From the NCBI GenBank assembly GCA_028289445.1, contig JANQPO010000012.1, positions 62,001 to 126,000 on the forward strand: 64,000 bases of DNA, given 5' to 3'. Below the pieces are notes generated by a model, which was given only the letters and a program-made list of their open reading frames with translations, was not told where the DNA came from and searched no databases. The DNA comes from Tepidamorphaceae bacterium. GTDB lineage: Bacteria; Pseudomonadota; Alphaproteobacteria; Rhizobiales; JAKSCL01. This document shows, piece after piece, positions 51,648 through 60,550 of this stretch (positions are counted from its first letter, which is position 1; each line of letters starts with the position of its first letter). A program made the translations under genes and the position numbers.

Positions 51648-52091
51648 CTAAGCTGACATTTGCGCGGCGACCCAGGCGAGTGCGAGCGCATAGCTTTCCA
51701 CGCCGAAGCCGGCGATCGATCCGTCAACGACGTCACTCAGATAGGACCGGCGGCGGAAAGGTTCGCGGGCGTGGATATTGCTCATATGCACTTCCACCTT
51801 GGGTGCGTTCACCAAGTCGAGCGCGTCGCGCAGCGCCACGGACGTGTGCGTGAGACCGCCGGCGTTGATGATTACGGGTGTCCCCTCTGTAGTGATTTCA
51901 TGCAGCCAGTCGATCAAGACGCCTTCATGGTTCGACTGGCGAATGACCGCCTCAAGCCCAACCGCCCCGGCTCGTTCCTGAAGAAGCCGGCCCATCTCGT
52001 CGTAATCCACGCCACCGTAGTGCGCGGCATCACGCTTGCCGGTCATGTTGATGTTCGGTCCGTTCAGGATATGGACGACATGGGTGGTCAT
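51648..52091 (-). CDS. aroQ: Type II 3-dehydroquinate dehydratase
   Basis: A 147-residue enzyme that converts 3-dehydroquinate to 3-dehydroshikimate. Motifs are in place: NGPNINM at the start, the catalytic Tyr in AAHYGG, QSNHEGVLIDWLHE, THTSVALRDAL and the catalytic His/Arg region SNIHAREPFRRRS. It differs from the usual housekeeping form at INAGGLTHTS (commonly INPGAYTHTS). I chose ATG 52091; an open frame extends to 52259 but reaches into the divergent aldolase gene. Its location beside sugar-catabolic genes may indicate a paralogue with a catabolic role. Confidence 0.9.
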   Translation of the reverse strand: MTTHVVHILNGPNINMTGKRDAAHYGGVDYDEMGRLLQERAGAVGLEAVIRQSNHEGVLIDWLHEITTEGTPVIINAGGLTHTSVALRDALDLVNAPKVEVHMSNIHAREPFRRRSYLSDVVDGSIAGFGVESYALALAWVAAQMSA

Positions 52092-52231
52092 GGCGCGTCT
52101 CGGCTCAGATTTTCGTCTTTGTGGCCAATCCCCGCTCTGTCCGCAAGCCATTTCCCCGCGCGCGGTCTTGCCTTGCCGTCGTGAAGGCGTAATGCTCGTT
52201 GCTCCATTTGGCCAACGCCTGGAGACCGACG

Positions 52232-52999
52232 ATGTCGCTTGCCGCCCTTTCCGACCCAACGCGGTCGAACTTTCCCTTCTACGATGACCGGGTCGATCTC
52301 GCCTGCGCGTTCCGCTGGACGGTCAAACTGAACATGCACGAGGCCGTCGCCAATCACTTCTCGCTGGCGGTCAACGACGACGGCACGCAGTTTTTGATGA
52401 ACCCCAACCAAATGCACTTCGCTCGGATCAAGGCGAGCGATCTTCTGCTCCTGGATGCCAACGACCCAACGACCATGGAACGCCCGGATGCGCCGGACCC
52501 CACGGCCTGGGGCCTCCACGGCGCCGTGCATCGCGCCTGTCCGCACGCCCGTTGCATTTTACACGTTCACTCGGTTCACGCGACGGTGCTGGCGAGCTTG
52601 GCCGATTCAACACTCCCGCCAATCGATCAAAATTCCGCAATGTTCTTCAACCGCGTCGTTGTCGACGATCAGTATGGCGGTCTGGCCTTCGAAGAAGAGG
52701 GCGCGCGCTGCGCCGAACTCTTCACCGATCCGAAGGTGAAGGTCATGGTCATGGGCAATCACGGCATCATGGTTATCGGCGACACGGTGGCGGACGCATT
52801 TAACCGAATGTTCTATTTCGAGCGGGCGGCCGAAACTTATATCAAGGCGCTCTGGACCGGCCGGCCCTTGCGCGTCTTAAGCGATGAGATCGCAGAGAAA
52901 ACGGCTTCCGAGATCGAAACCTATCCGGCACAGGCCAACCGTCATTTCGAGGAACTCAAGCTCTTGCTGGATGCCGAGCAACCGGAGTACCGGGACTAG
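52232..52999 (+). CDS. Class II aldolase/adducin family protein
   Basis: A 255-residue class II aldolase-like enzyme. Zinc ligands are in LHVHSVHATVLAS, with the third His in NHGIMVIG; the opening NMHEAVANHFSLAV is typical. The family includes L-fuculose-phosphate aldolase and sugar-acid decarboxylases. ATG 52232 has a GGAGA site seven bases upstream. First gene of a plus-strand sugar catabolic unit; divergent from aroQ over a 140-base gap that should hold its promoter. Confidence 0.88.
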   Translation: MSLAALSDPTRSNFPFYDDRVDLACAFRWTVKLNMHEAVANHFSLAVNDDGTQFLMNPNQMHFARIKASDLLLLDANDPTTMERPDAPDPTAWGLHGAVHRACPHARCILHVHSVHATVLASLADSTLPPIDQNSAMFFNRVVVDDQYGGLAFEEEGARCAELFTDPKVKVMVMGNHGIMVIGDTVADAFNRMFYFERAAETYIKALWTGRPLRVLSDEIAEKTASEIETYPAQANRHFEELKLLLDAEQPEYRD

Positions 53000-53053
53000 C
53001 ACCAACGCACCGCACCATTCGCGCGACCGTCGGCCCAACCTGGACCCCTGACC

Positions 53054-54178
53054 ATGGACACCATCGGCGTCGGCCTGATCGGCAGCGGCTTCATGGGCAA
53101 ATGCCACGCGCTGGCCTGGTCCGCCGTTAAGCCGGTTTTCGGGAGCAATCGGACACCGCACCTTGTCGCACTGGCGGATGTCGATTCCGACGTCGCCACA
53201 AAGCGGGCCACTGAGTTCGGATTCGAACGCGCGACCGCCGATTGGCGCGACCTCTTGGCCGACCCCGCCGTCGACGTCATCTCGATTACGGCGCCAAACC
53301 AGTTCCACGCCGAGATGGCGATCGCCGCGTTGGGCGCCGGCAAGCACGTTTGGTGCGAGAAGCCCATGGCGCCGACGCTCGACGAAGCTCTTGCCATGCG
53401 CGACGCGGCAGCGGCCTCCGATGCAGTGGCCATTCTGGGCTACAACTACATCCAAAACCCAGCCATTCGCCACATTGCCAAACTGCTTGGCGAAGGCGCG
53501 ATCGGCCGCGTCAGTCACGTCCGTTTCGAGATGGACGAAGACTTCATGGCCAGCCCCGATGCACCTTTCGGCTGGAAGCACGACGCGGCATCGGGCTACG
53601 GCGCGCTCGACGATTTCGCGGTCCATCCGCTTTCGATACTGCATGTGCTCATCGGCGATGTGCGAGAGGTCATGATCGACATGGCCAAGCCCTTTGACGA
53701 CCGCGCGACGGCGGACGGATCGCGGCGGGCGGTTGAAACCTATGACGTGGCATCCGCGCTCATCCGGCTCGATGACGGCATTTCCGGCACGCTCCTGGTC
53801 AGCCGCGCGGCCTGGGGGCGAAAGGGCCGGTTGGCGATCCAGATCTTTGGAACCCACGGCGCCATTTTGTTTGATCAGGAGCGCGGCAATGAGCTTCAGC
53901 TCTACCGCTCTGAAGATCCCGTGGGCGAACAAGGCTTTCGGACGGTGCTGACCGCGCCGATCCACTCTCCTTACGACCGCTTCCTGCCGGCGCCGGGTCA
54001 CGGGCTTGGCTTCAATGACTTCAAGACGATCGAGTGCCACGAGTTGCTTGAGTGCATTGCCGACCGCAACGGCATGACCATCGATTTCGACGTCGGCCTG
54101 ACCATAGAGCGGACCGTTCATGCAATGGCGCGGTCGTTCGAGACCGGTCAATGGCAAGAGGTCAATCCCGCAGATTGA
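53054..54178 (+). CDS. Gfo/Idh/MocA family oxidoreductase
   Basis: A 374-residue NAD(P)-dependent sugar dehydrogenase-like protein. The Rossmann motif is GLIGSGFMGKCHA, the family signature WCEKPMAP contains the catalytic Lys, and the C-terminal alpha/beta domain has GYGALDDFAVHPLSIL, with the usual His. Substrates in this family are cyclic polyols and sugars. It lies between the aldolase and a sugar ABC transporter. Confidence 0.92.
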   Translation: MDTIGVGLIGSGFMGKCHALAWSAVKPVFGSNRTPHLVALADVDSDVATKRATEFGFERATADWRDLLADPAVDVISITAPNQFHAEMAIAALGAGKHVWCEKPMAPTLDEALAMRDAAAASDAVAILGYNYIQNPAIRHIAKLLGEGAIGRVSHVRFEMDEDFMASPDAPFGWKHDAASGYGALDDFAVHPLSILHVLIGDVREVMIDMAKPFDDRATADGSRRAVETYDVASALIRLDDGISGTLLVSRAAWGRKGRLAIQIFGTHGAILFDQERGNELQLYRSEDPVGEQGFRTVLTAPIHSPYDRFLPAPGHGLGFNDFKTIECHELLECIADRNGMTIDFDVGLTIERTVHAMARSFETGQWQEVNPAD

Positions 54179-54293
54179 GGAAACCCAATCAAATGGGATT
54201 CGTCATTTGCAACCCGTATAGCCCGATAGTAGCATTTCGGATCGCGGTCGAAGCCCAGACGAACATGGGCCGGCGATCTAGGGAGTTTTGGCG

Positions 54294-55034
54294 TTGAGCC
54301 TATTGAAGTTAAGCGGGATTTCGAAAAATTTCGGCGCGATCCAGGCGCTTCAAGACGTCAACCTGGACATTGCAGCCGGCGAGGTCGTTGGCCTGATGGG
54401 CGACAACGGTGCCGGCAAATCGACGCTCGTGAAGATCATTGCCGGCAACTTTCCGCCGTCCAGCGGCACGATCGCCGTCGACGACAAAGAGGTCCATTTC
54501 ACTAAGCCCGTCGATGCGCGTAATGCCGGGATCGAGATCGTCTATCAGGATCTCGCGCTCTGCGACAATCTCACGGCCGCTGCCAATGTCTTTCTTGGGC
54601 GCGAGGCGAAACGCAGCATCGGCCCGGTCAAGATTCTCGACTACCCGACGATGTACAAGCGCTCCGCTGAACTCTTCCAGGAATTGAAATCGGAGACGAG
54701 GCCGCGCGACCTCGTGCGCCAGATGTCCGGCGGACAACGCCAGGCCGTGGCCATCGCGCGCACCCGGCTGAGCGATCCGAAGATCGTCTTGATGGACGAG
54801 CCGACGGCGGCGATCTCCGTGCGCCAAGTCGCCGAGGTTCTCGACCTCATCCGGCGCCTGAAGGAAACCAATCACGCCGTAGTCCTTATCTCCCACCGCA
54901 TGCCGGACGTGTTTTCCGTGTGCGATCGCGTTGCCGTACTCCGGCGCGGCCAAAAGGTCGCGGACAAAGTGATCGCCGAGTCATCGCCCGAGGAAGTCAC
55001 CGCCTTGATCACCGGCGCATTGGAGGCCGCATGA
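54294..55034 (+). CDS. Sugar ABC transporter ATPase (single domain, Frc/Rbs type)
   Basis: A 246-residue ATPase with Walker A GDNGAGKS, signature MSGGQRQAVAIAR and Walker B VLMDEPTAAI. It has one nucleotide-binding domain, as in FrcA of Sinorhizobium, not the two of RbsA. The start is a TTG; I prefer the TTG about seven bases after AGGGAG, giving MSLLKLSGISKNFG, over one two codons earlier. It overlaps the permease gene by ATGA. Confidence 0.9.
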   Translation: MSLLKLSGISKNFGAIQALQDVNLDIAAGEVVGLMGDNGAGKSTLVKIIAGNFPPSSGTIAVDDKEVHFTKPVDARNAGIEIVYQDLALCDNLTAAANVFLGREAKRSIGPVKILDYPTMYKRSAELFQELKSETRPRDLVRQMSGGQRQAVAIARTRLSDPKIVLMDEPTAAISVRQVAEVLDLIRRLKETNHAVVLISHRMPDVFSVCDRVAVLRRGQKVADKVIAESSPEEVTALITGALEAA

Positions 55035-56053
55035 CAAGCGCCGAAGAAACGGGGCCTGTCACGCACGCCGATGTTCGCGACGTCGCCGAAAAGCGCGAGG
55101 TCAACTGGCTTCAGGCGATCGTCCGGACTCAGCCCTTCTGGGTGCTCGTTGCCATTTTGGCGATTGGCATCGCCATGTCGTTTATCTCCGATGCCTTCCT
55201 GACCGAGCGGAATTTCTTCAATATTTTCAGGAACTTTGCCTTCTTCGGGATCATGGCGCTGGGAATGACGGCGGTCATCATCACCGCCGGGATCGACCTG
55301 TCTGTCGGCTCCTTGATGGGCCTGACCGGCATTGTGACCGGACTGGTCATGCAGGCCGGCTATTCGATTGGTCTGGGTTTCGGCGCCTGCATGGCGACGG
55401 CCATCATCATCGGACTGATCAATGGCTCGCTGATCGCCTATGTGAAGCTCGCGCCCTTTGTCGTGACCCTCGGCATGTTGGCGATTGCGCGATCGATCGC
55501 CATGGTGCTCTCGAACAACAAGATGATCTATCAGTTCGGCCCCGACCAGGATTTGTTCGAGTGGATTGGCGGCTCGTCCATGCTCGGCATTCCGAATCCC
55601 GTTTGGGTGCTTCTGGTCCTGACCATCGCCTTCACCTTCGCCTTCCGCTACACGACCTGGGGGCGCTGGGTTTTCGCTGTCGGCGGCAATGCGGAAGCCG
55701 CCAAGATGTCCGGCATTCCCGTCGAGCGCGTGATCGTCTCCGTCTATGTCGTGTCGTCGATGACGGCCGGCCTGGCGGCCTTCTTGATGGTCGGCTGGTT
55801 TGGTTCCGTCACCAACGCCATCGGTCAGACCTATGAATTGAACGTGATTGCAGCCTCGGTCATCGGCGGTGCCAATCTCATGGGCGGCATCGGCTATGCC
55901 ATCGGCGCACCCATCGGTGCCGCCCTCGTCGAGCTTATTCGTAATTCTCTATTGCTCGCCGGTGTCGATGCCCTTTGGCAGGGCTTCTTCGTCGGCGTGT
56001 TCATCATTCTTGCGGTGCTTCTGGAGAAATTCCGCGGGAAGAATGGGGGGTAA
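55031..56053 (+). CDS. Sugar ABC transporter permease (Frc/Rbs type)
   Basis: A 340-residue inner-membrane permease with about ten hydrophobic segments and the family motifs TAGIDLSVGSLMGL and GGNAEAAKMSGIPVERV. ATG 55031 lies in the ATGA overlap with the ATPase gene. With the ATPase and binding protein, it forms a high-affinity importer for a monosaccharide or polyol. Confidence 0.93.
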   Translation: MTSAEETGPVTHADVRDVAEKREVNWLQAIVRTQPFWVLVAILAIGIAMSFISDAFLTERNFFNIFRNFAFFGIMALGMTAVIITAGIDLSVGSLMGLTGIVTGLVMQAGYSIGLGFGACMATAIIIGLINGSLIAYVKLAPFVVTLGMLAIARSIAMVLSNNKMIYQFGPDQDLFEWIGGSSMLGIPNPVWVLLVLTIAFTFAFRYTTWGRWVFAVGGNAEAAKMSGIPVERVIVSVYVVSSMTAGLAAFLMVGWFGSVTNAIGQTYELNVIAASVIGGANLMGGIGYAIGAPIGAALVELIRNSLLLAGVDALWQGFFVGVFIILAVLLEKFRGKNGG

Positions 56054-56101
56054 ACACCCTTTGTCAAAGCGCGGCATAAGCGCGAAACGTGGAGGACTGA
56101 T

Positions 56102-57094
56102 ATGAAGAAATGGGTTCTGGCGGCATGCATGGCCGCCATTGCGGTGCCAAGCGTGGCATCGGCGCAAGACGTCATGAAATTCGCGCTCGTTCCAAAGGCG
56201 ATGAACAATCCGTTCTTCGACTTGGCGCGCGATGGCTGCCAGAAGGCCGACGCCGAGCTCGACGATGTCGAGTGCGTCTATATCGGCCCAGGCGAGCACA
56301 CTGAGCTTGAGCAGATCCAGATCGTTCAGGATCTCATCAGCCAGGGTGTTGATGGCATCGCCGTGTCACCATCGAACGCACCGGCCATGGGCAAGGCACT
56401 CAAGGCAGCGGTCGATGCCGGCATTCCGGTGATGACTTGGGACGCTGATCTGATCGAGGAAGACAAGGGCATCCGCGCCACCTTCGTCGGCACCAAGAAC
56501 TACGACATCGGTGTCAATCTGGCGAAAATCGCCCAGGGCCTGCATGCCGACGGCGGCAAGATTTGCTTGCAGACCGGCGGCGCCGCGGCGGCCAATCACA
56601 ACGAACGGTTGCTTGGCATCCGCGAAACCCTTGCCGGCACCAGCGGCGGCACGCCTCCGGGCGATCCGCTTTCGGGCCAAAACGGTTGGACGGAAATCGC
56701 TGGCTGCCCGCTGATTACCGACGATGACGGCAACAAGGCGGTGCAGGGCATGACCGACATCCTCGCCAAGGAAGGCGATCTGACGGCATTCATCTCGACC
56801 GGCGCGTTCACGCAATGGTTCGATAATGCCTATCGCCAAGCGGTCGAGCCCTATAAGGCGCGCCTCGACGACGGCTCACTGTCGATCATCGTCGCCGACA
56901 CGCTGCCGATGCAGATGGACCAACTGAAGGACGGCCTGTCTAAGGGCCAGGTCGGTCAGCGGCCGTTCGAGATGGGCTACCGCTCGATGTTCGTGCTTAA
57001 GGACCTCGTTGCCGGCAAGGCCGTCGAGGATCCGATCTATACGGGCCTCGACGTCTGCACGCCCGACAACGCGGATAGCTGCCTCGTACAGTAG
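56102..57094 (+). CDS. Sugar ABC transporter periplasmic binding protein (RbsB type)
   Basis: A 330-residue precursor with signal peptide MKKWVLAACMAAIAVPSVAS, cleaved before AQD. The mature part has the pentose/hexose-binding layout: ALVPKAMNNPFF at the start, DLISQGVDGIAVSPSN, and VMTWDADLIEEDKG. A GTGGAGGACTG ribosome-binding region precedes the start, and a stem-loop follows the stop, as is usual for binding-protein genes that are expressed above their neighbours. Confidence 0.93.
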   Translation: MKKWVLAACMAAIAVPSVASAQDVMKFALVPKAMNNPFFDLARDGCQKADAELDDVECVYIGPGEHTELEQIQIVQDLISQGVDGIAVSPSNAPAMGKALKAAVDAGIPVMTWDADLIEEDKGIRATFVGTKNYDIGVNLAKIAQGLHADGGKICLQTGGAAAANHNERLLGIRETLAGTSGGTPPGDPLSGQNGWTEIAGCPLITDDDGNKAVQGMTDILAKEGDLTAFISTGAFTQWFDNAYRQAVEPYKARLDDGSLSIIVADTLPMQMDQLKDGLSKGQVGQRPFEMGYRSMFVLKDLVAGKAVEDPIYTGLDVCTPDNADSCLVQ

Positions 57095-57110
57095 CCACGA
57101 ATACTTCCGG

Positions 57111-57132
57111 CCGGGGCGGTGCGCCGTCCCGG
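57111..57132 (+). terminator. Stem-loop after the binding-protein gene (partial terminator or mRNA stabiliser)
   Basis: CCGGGGCGG (57111-57119) pairs with CCGTCCCGG (57124-57132), with one G-T pair, around a 4-base loop. There is no T-run, so it more likely protects the upstream mRNA or lowers read-through into the dehydrogenase genes than ends transcription. Confidence 0.5.
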
Positions 57133-57166
57133 TCGACCCTTAAAGTCTTCCTGCCACGGACCGACC

Positions 57167-58165
57167 ATGTCCCACTATCCGATTGCGTTGTTCGGCGCCG
57201 GCCGGATCGGTCGCATTCACGCGGCGAGCATCGCCGGCGATCCCCGCTCCTCGTTGAGAGCAGTGGTCGACGTCAATGCCGACTTCGCAGCATCGATGGC
57301 CAAGGATTTCGGCGCGACAGCGATGTCGCCGAACGATGCACTTGGCGATCCGAACATCGCCGCGATCGTGATTGCGTCCTCGACCGACACCCATGTCGAT
57401 CTGATCGAGGCCGGAGCAGCCGCCGGCAAGCATGTGTTTTGTGAGAAGCCGATCGATCTCGACATCGATCGGGTCAACGCCTGTCTCGAAGCAATCGCCG
57501 ATGCATCGACGCAGCTTTTCGTTGCCTTCAACCGCCGGTTCGACACGAATTTCGGCGATTTGCGGCGTCGGGTCGCTGCCGGCGAGATCGGCGATCTGGA
57601 ACTCCTTACGATCATTTCCAAGGATCCCGAATCGCCGCCCCGCGCCTATCAGGAGGTCGCCGGCGGCTTGATCCGCGACATGATGATTCATGACATCGAC
57701 TTGGCCCGCTTCATCTTGAATGAGGAGCCGATCCGGGTCGTCGCTACCGGCGGCGCACTGTTCGACGATGTGGCGCGCTCTCTCGGCGACCTCGATACAG
57801 CCGTTTTGACCTTGCAAACCGCATCCGGAAAGATCGCCACCATCACCAATTCCAGGCGCGCGACGTTCGGCTATGACCAGCGCATCGAGGCGCTCGGCTC
57901 CAAGGGCATGTTGAGCGCCGGCAACGTCGTCGAAAACACCGTGCACCTTGCCAATGGCGACGGGATTACTGGCGCGAAGGTGATGCATTTCTTCCTGGAG
58001 CGCTATGCCGCCGCCTACCGCACCGAGTGGTCGGCCTTTCTCGATCATCTCGACGACGGATCGACACCGAGCCCGACCGGAATCGATGGGCAACGCGCGC
58101 TGATGATCGCCGATGCCGGCTATGAGAGCCTCAAGACCGGTCGCGCGGTGGACCTCATCTACTAG
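57167..58165 (+). CDS. Inositol 2-dehydrogenase-like Gfo/Idh/MocA oxidoreductase
   Basis: A 332-residue enzyme from ATG 57167. The Rossmann loop is LFGAGRIGRIHA, the catalytic Lys lies in FCEKPIDLD, and the catalytic motif MIHDIDLARFIL is that of inositol 2-dehydrogenase (IolG), as is YDQRIEALGSKGML. IolG oxidises myo-inositol with NAD+, but relatives act on other polyols and sugars. No iolBCDE gene is in the window, so iolG would be premature. It is transcribed with the transporter and the aldo/keto reductase that starts 10 bases later. Confidence 0.87.
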   Translation: MSHYPIALFGAGRIGRIHAASIAGDPRSSLRAVVDVNADFAASMAKDFGATAMSPNDALGDPNIAAIVIASSTDTHVDLIEAGAAAGKHVFCEKPIDLDIDRVNACLEAIADASTQLFVAFNRRFDTNFGDLRRRVAAGEIGDLELLTIISKDPESPPRAYQEVAGGLIRDMMIHDIDLARFILNEEPIRVVATGGALFDDVARSLGDLDTAVLTLQTASGKIATITNSRRATFGYDQRIEALGSKGMLSAGNVVENTVHLANGDGITGAKVMHFFLERYAAAYRTEWSAFLDHLDDGSTPSPTGIDGQRALMIADAGYESLKTGRAVDLIY

Positions 58166-58174
58166 GAGACGGCA

Positions 58175-59191
58175 ATGGCAGGGATCGGACGCAGGACCAT
58201 CGGCAAGACGGCGCTCAGCGTGTCGGAGCTTGGCCTGGGCGGGGCACCGCTTGGCGATCTCTTTGCCTGTCTTTCCGACGACGAGGCCCGCGGCACGATC
58301 GAGGCGGCTGCCGACAGCGTCGACGTCACGCTCTTCGACACCGCGCCGCTTTATGGACAGGGATTGAGCGAACATCGCTTCGGCGAGGTCTTGCGCTCCC
58401 GCCCGCGCGACAGCTTTCAGATTTCCACCAAGGTCGGCCGCTGGCTGCGTCCGCCGACCGGCGAGATCGAGCGCGGCGCCTTTGTCGGCGGCTTCGATTT
58501 CGAGGCGGTCTACGACTATTCCTATGACGGCGCCATGCGCGCCGTTGAGCAATCGATGGCCCGCCTTGGGCTACCGAAGCTGGATATCTTGCTGATCCAC
58601 GACGTCGACATCTGGACCCACGGCCCCGACAAGGTCGAAGGTTACTACAAGGACACGATGGAGGGCGCCTATAAGGCCCTCGACAAGCTGCGCGCGGACG
58701 GCACGATCGCCGCGATCGGCGTCGGCATTAACGAAGCGGATATGAGCGCTCGATTCGCCCGCGACGGCGATTTCGACTGCTTCCTGCTCGCCGGCCGCTA
58801 TTCGCTCCTGGAGCAACCGGCGCTCGATGACTTCCTGCCGATCTGCGAGGAAAAGACGATCTCGGTTCTGGCCGGCGGCGTTTTCAACTCCGGCATCCTG
58901 GCGACCGGCGCCGTGCCCGGAGCGAAGTATAATTACGCCGACGCACCGCCGGAGATCATGGATCGGGTCAAGAAGATCGAGGCGGTCTGCCAAGCCCATG
59001 ACACGCCGATCGCCGTCGCGGCCGCGCAGTTCCCGCTCGGTCATGCCCGTATCGCCAGCGTCGTGTTAGGTGCCGTCGCGCCGACCGAAGTGGAGCGAAA
59101 CATCGCAGCGTTCAATCATGCCGTCCCAGCTAGTCTATGGTCGGACTTGAAGACCGAGGGCCTTCTGCGCGCAGATGCTCCAACGCCCTAA
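58175..59191 (+). CDS. Aldo/keto reductase (L-fucose/D-threo-aldose 1-dehydrogenase type)
   Basis: A 338-residue TIM-barrel NAD(P)-dependent enzyme. The catalytic tetrad is visible: Asp and Tyr in FDTAPLYGQGLSEHRFG, Lys in ISTKVGR, His in LLIHDVDIW. This group of reductases oxidises L-fucose, L-galactose or related aldoses to the 1,5-lactone. The lactonase-type gene that follows after nine bases fits as next step. Confidence 0.9.
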   Translation: MAGIGRRTIGKTALSVSELGLGGAPLGDLFACLSDDEARGTIEAAADSVDVTLFDTAPLYGQGLSEHRFGEVLRSRPRDSFQISTKVGRWLRPPTGEIERGAFVGGFDFEAVYDYSYDGAMRAVEQSMARLGLPKLDILLIHDVDIWTHGPDKVEGYYKDTMEGAYKALDKLRADGTIAAIGVGINEADMSARFARDGDFDCFLLAGRYSLLEQPALDDFLPICEEKTISVLAGGVFNSGILATGAVPGAKYNYADAPPEIMDRVKKIEAVCQAHDTPIAVAAAQFPLGHARIASVVLGAVAPTEVERNIAAFNHAVPASLWSDLKTEGLLRADAPTP

Positions 59192-59200
59192 CCCAACACC

Positions 59201-60034
59201 ATGACCATGATCGATGCTCATCAGCACTATTGGCAGGTTTCGCGTGGTGACTACTTTTGGATGCCGGACGACCCCGACTCGCCGCTGACGCACGACTACG
59301 GTCCGAGCGATCTCGAACCGATCCTAGAAAAGTATGGGATCACCGGTACCGTCCTGGTGCAGGCCGCACCGACGGAGGCAGAATCCGAGTTCATGCTGTC
59401 CATCGCCGACCGCACGCCTACGGTAAAGGCCGTCGTCGGCTGGATCGATTTCCAAAGGTCCGATGCGCCGGATCGCGTCGCCGCGTTTGCCGAGCGTGAG
59501 AAGTTCGTCGGCTTCCGGCCAATGATCCAGGACATCCCGGACGATAACTGGATGCTGCGCGCGGACCTGGCACCGGCATTCGAGGCCCTGATGGCACACA
59601 GACTGCGGTTCGATGCCCTCACCTTCCCGCGTCATTTGCCCAATCTTTTGACGTTCATCGACCGCTGGCCGGACCTTAAGATCGTCGTCGATCACTGTTC
59701 GAAGCCGCAAATCCGGTACCAGGAGTTTCAGCCCTGGGCCGATCACATGCGCGCCGTGGCGGCCAATCCAGCAATCGTTTGCAAACTTTCGGGCGTGGTC
59801 ACGGAATCCAATCCCGATTGGACCGTCGACGATGTTCGCCCCTATGTCGAACACATCGTCGACGTTTTCGGTGCCGACCGCGTGATGTGGGGGAGCGATT
59901 GGCCCGTGGTGAACGTGGCTGGCGGCTATGAGCGCTGGCGCGATGCCGCCGAGACGATCCTCGCTGGCCTATCGGACGCGGAAAAATCGGCGATATACGG
60001 CGGCACCGCCACGCGGTTCTATGGGTTCGGCTAG
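59201..60034 (+). CDS. Amidohydrolase family lactonase (L-fucono/L-rhamnono-lactonase type)
   Basis: A 277-residue metal-dependent TIM-barrel hydrolase. It begins MIDAHQHYW (HxH motif), has VDHCSKPQIRY in the middle and ends with the Asp motif MWGSDWPVVNVAGGY. This is the COG3618 type, which opens sugar 1,5-lactones in fucose and rhamnose oxidation. It follows the aldo/keto reductase and meets the macrodomain gene tail to tail, with no gap. Confidence 0.9.
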   Translation: MTMIDAHQHYWQVSRGDYFWMPDDPDSPLTHDYGPSDLEPILEKYGITGTVLVQAAPTEAESEFMLSIADRTPTVKAVVGWIDFQRSDAPDRVAAFAEREKFVGFRPMIQDIPDDNWMLRADLAPAFEALMAHRLRFDALTFPRHLPNLLTFIDRWPDLKIVVDHCSKPQIRYQEFQPWADHMRAVAANPAIVCKLSGVVTESNPDWTVDDVRPYVEHIVDVFGADRVMWGSDWPVVNVAGGYERWRDAAETILAGLSDAEKSAIYGGTATRFYGFG

Positions 60035-60550
60035 TTAGTCCGATTGCACAAAGCCGCGCAGGCAGTCCGCCGTCGTCTTGTCGAAGGCGACGAGCGAGAT
60101 CGACAGACCGGTCCGATCCGCCTCTTCCTCGCATACGTCCGTCGCCTCACGGCAGGCATCCTCTAGCGGGTAGCCGTAGATTCCCGTGCTGATGGCGGGA
60201 AAGGCGATGGACCCGCAGCCGTTTTCGATGGCGACACGGATCGCCGACTGATAGGCCGCGCGAAGGAGCCGGCGCGCTTCGTCCGGCGTATGGTCATGGT
60301 ACACCGGCCCGACGGCATGGACGATGACCTTGGCGGTCTCGATCTCAAAGGCCGGTGTGGCAATGGCGCTTCCCGTCGGGCAGCCGCCGATTGATTGGCA
60401 GGCGGCGGTTAGCTTGTCCGCGCCCGCCGCCCGAAAGATCGCACCGCACACACCGCCGCCCGCCATCAAACCGCTGTTGGCCGCGTTGACGATCGCATCC
60501 GCTTCGATCCGGGTGATGTCTCCCTCGACGACGGCGACCGTCCCCGTCAC
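60035..60550 (-). CDS. Macrodomain protein, O-acetyl-ADP-ribose deacetylase type
   Basis: A 171-residue macrodomain. ADP-ribose-binding motifs: GDITRIEADAIVNAAN, the glycine loop GLMAGGGVCGAIF and the phosphate loop FPAISTGIYGYP. MacroD/YmdB relatives hydrolyse O-acetyl-ADP-ribose and protein-linked ADP-ribose. The start is a GTG that overlaps the UxaA-family stop by four bases, so the two are translated together. That is an odd partner for a sugar-acid dehydratase; it might clear ADP-ribose-linked by-products, but no link is established. Confidence 0.9.
   Translation of the reverse strand: MTGTVAVVEGDITRIEADAIVNAANSGLMAGGGVCGAIFRAAGADKLTAACQSIGGCPTGSAIATPAFEIETAKVIVHAVGPVYHDHTPDEARRLLRAAYQSAIRVAIENGCGSIAFPAISTGIYGYPLEDACREATDVCEEEADRTGLSISLVAFDKTTADCLRGFVQSD

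Noticed and set aside
57140-58552. 470-codon frame antisense to the inositol dehydrogenase-like and aldo/keto reductase genes
   Set aside because: Spans two well-supported genes on the other strand; no family features.
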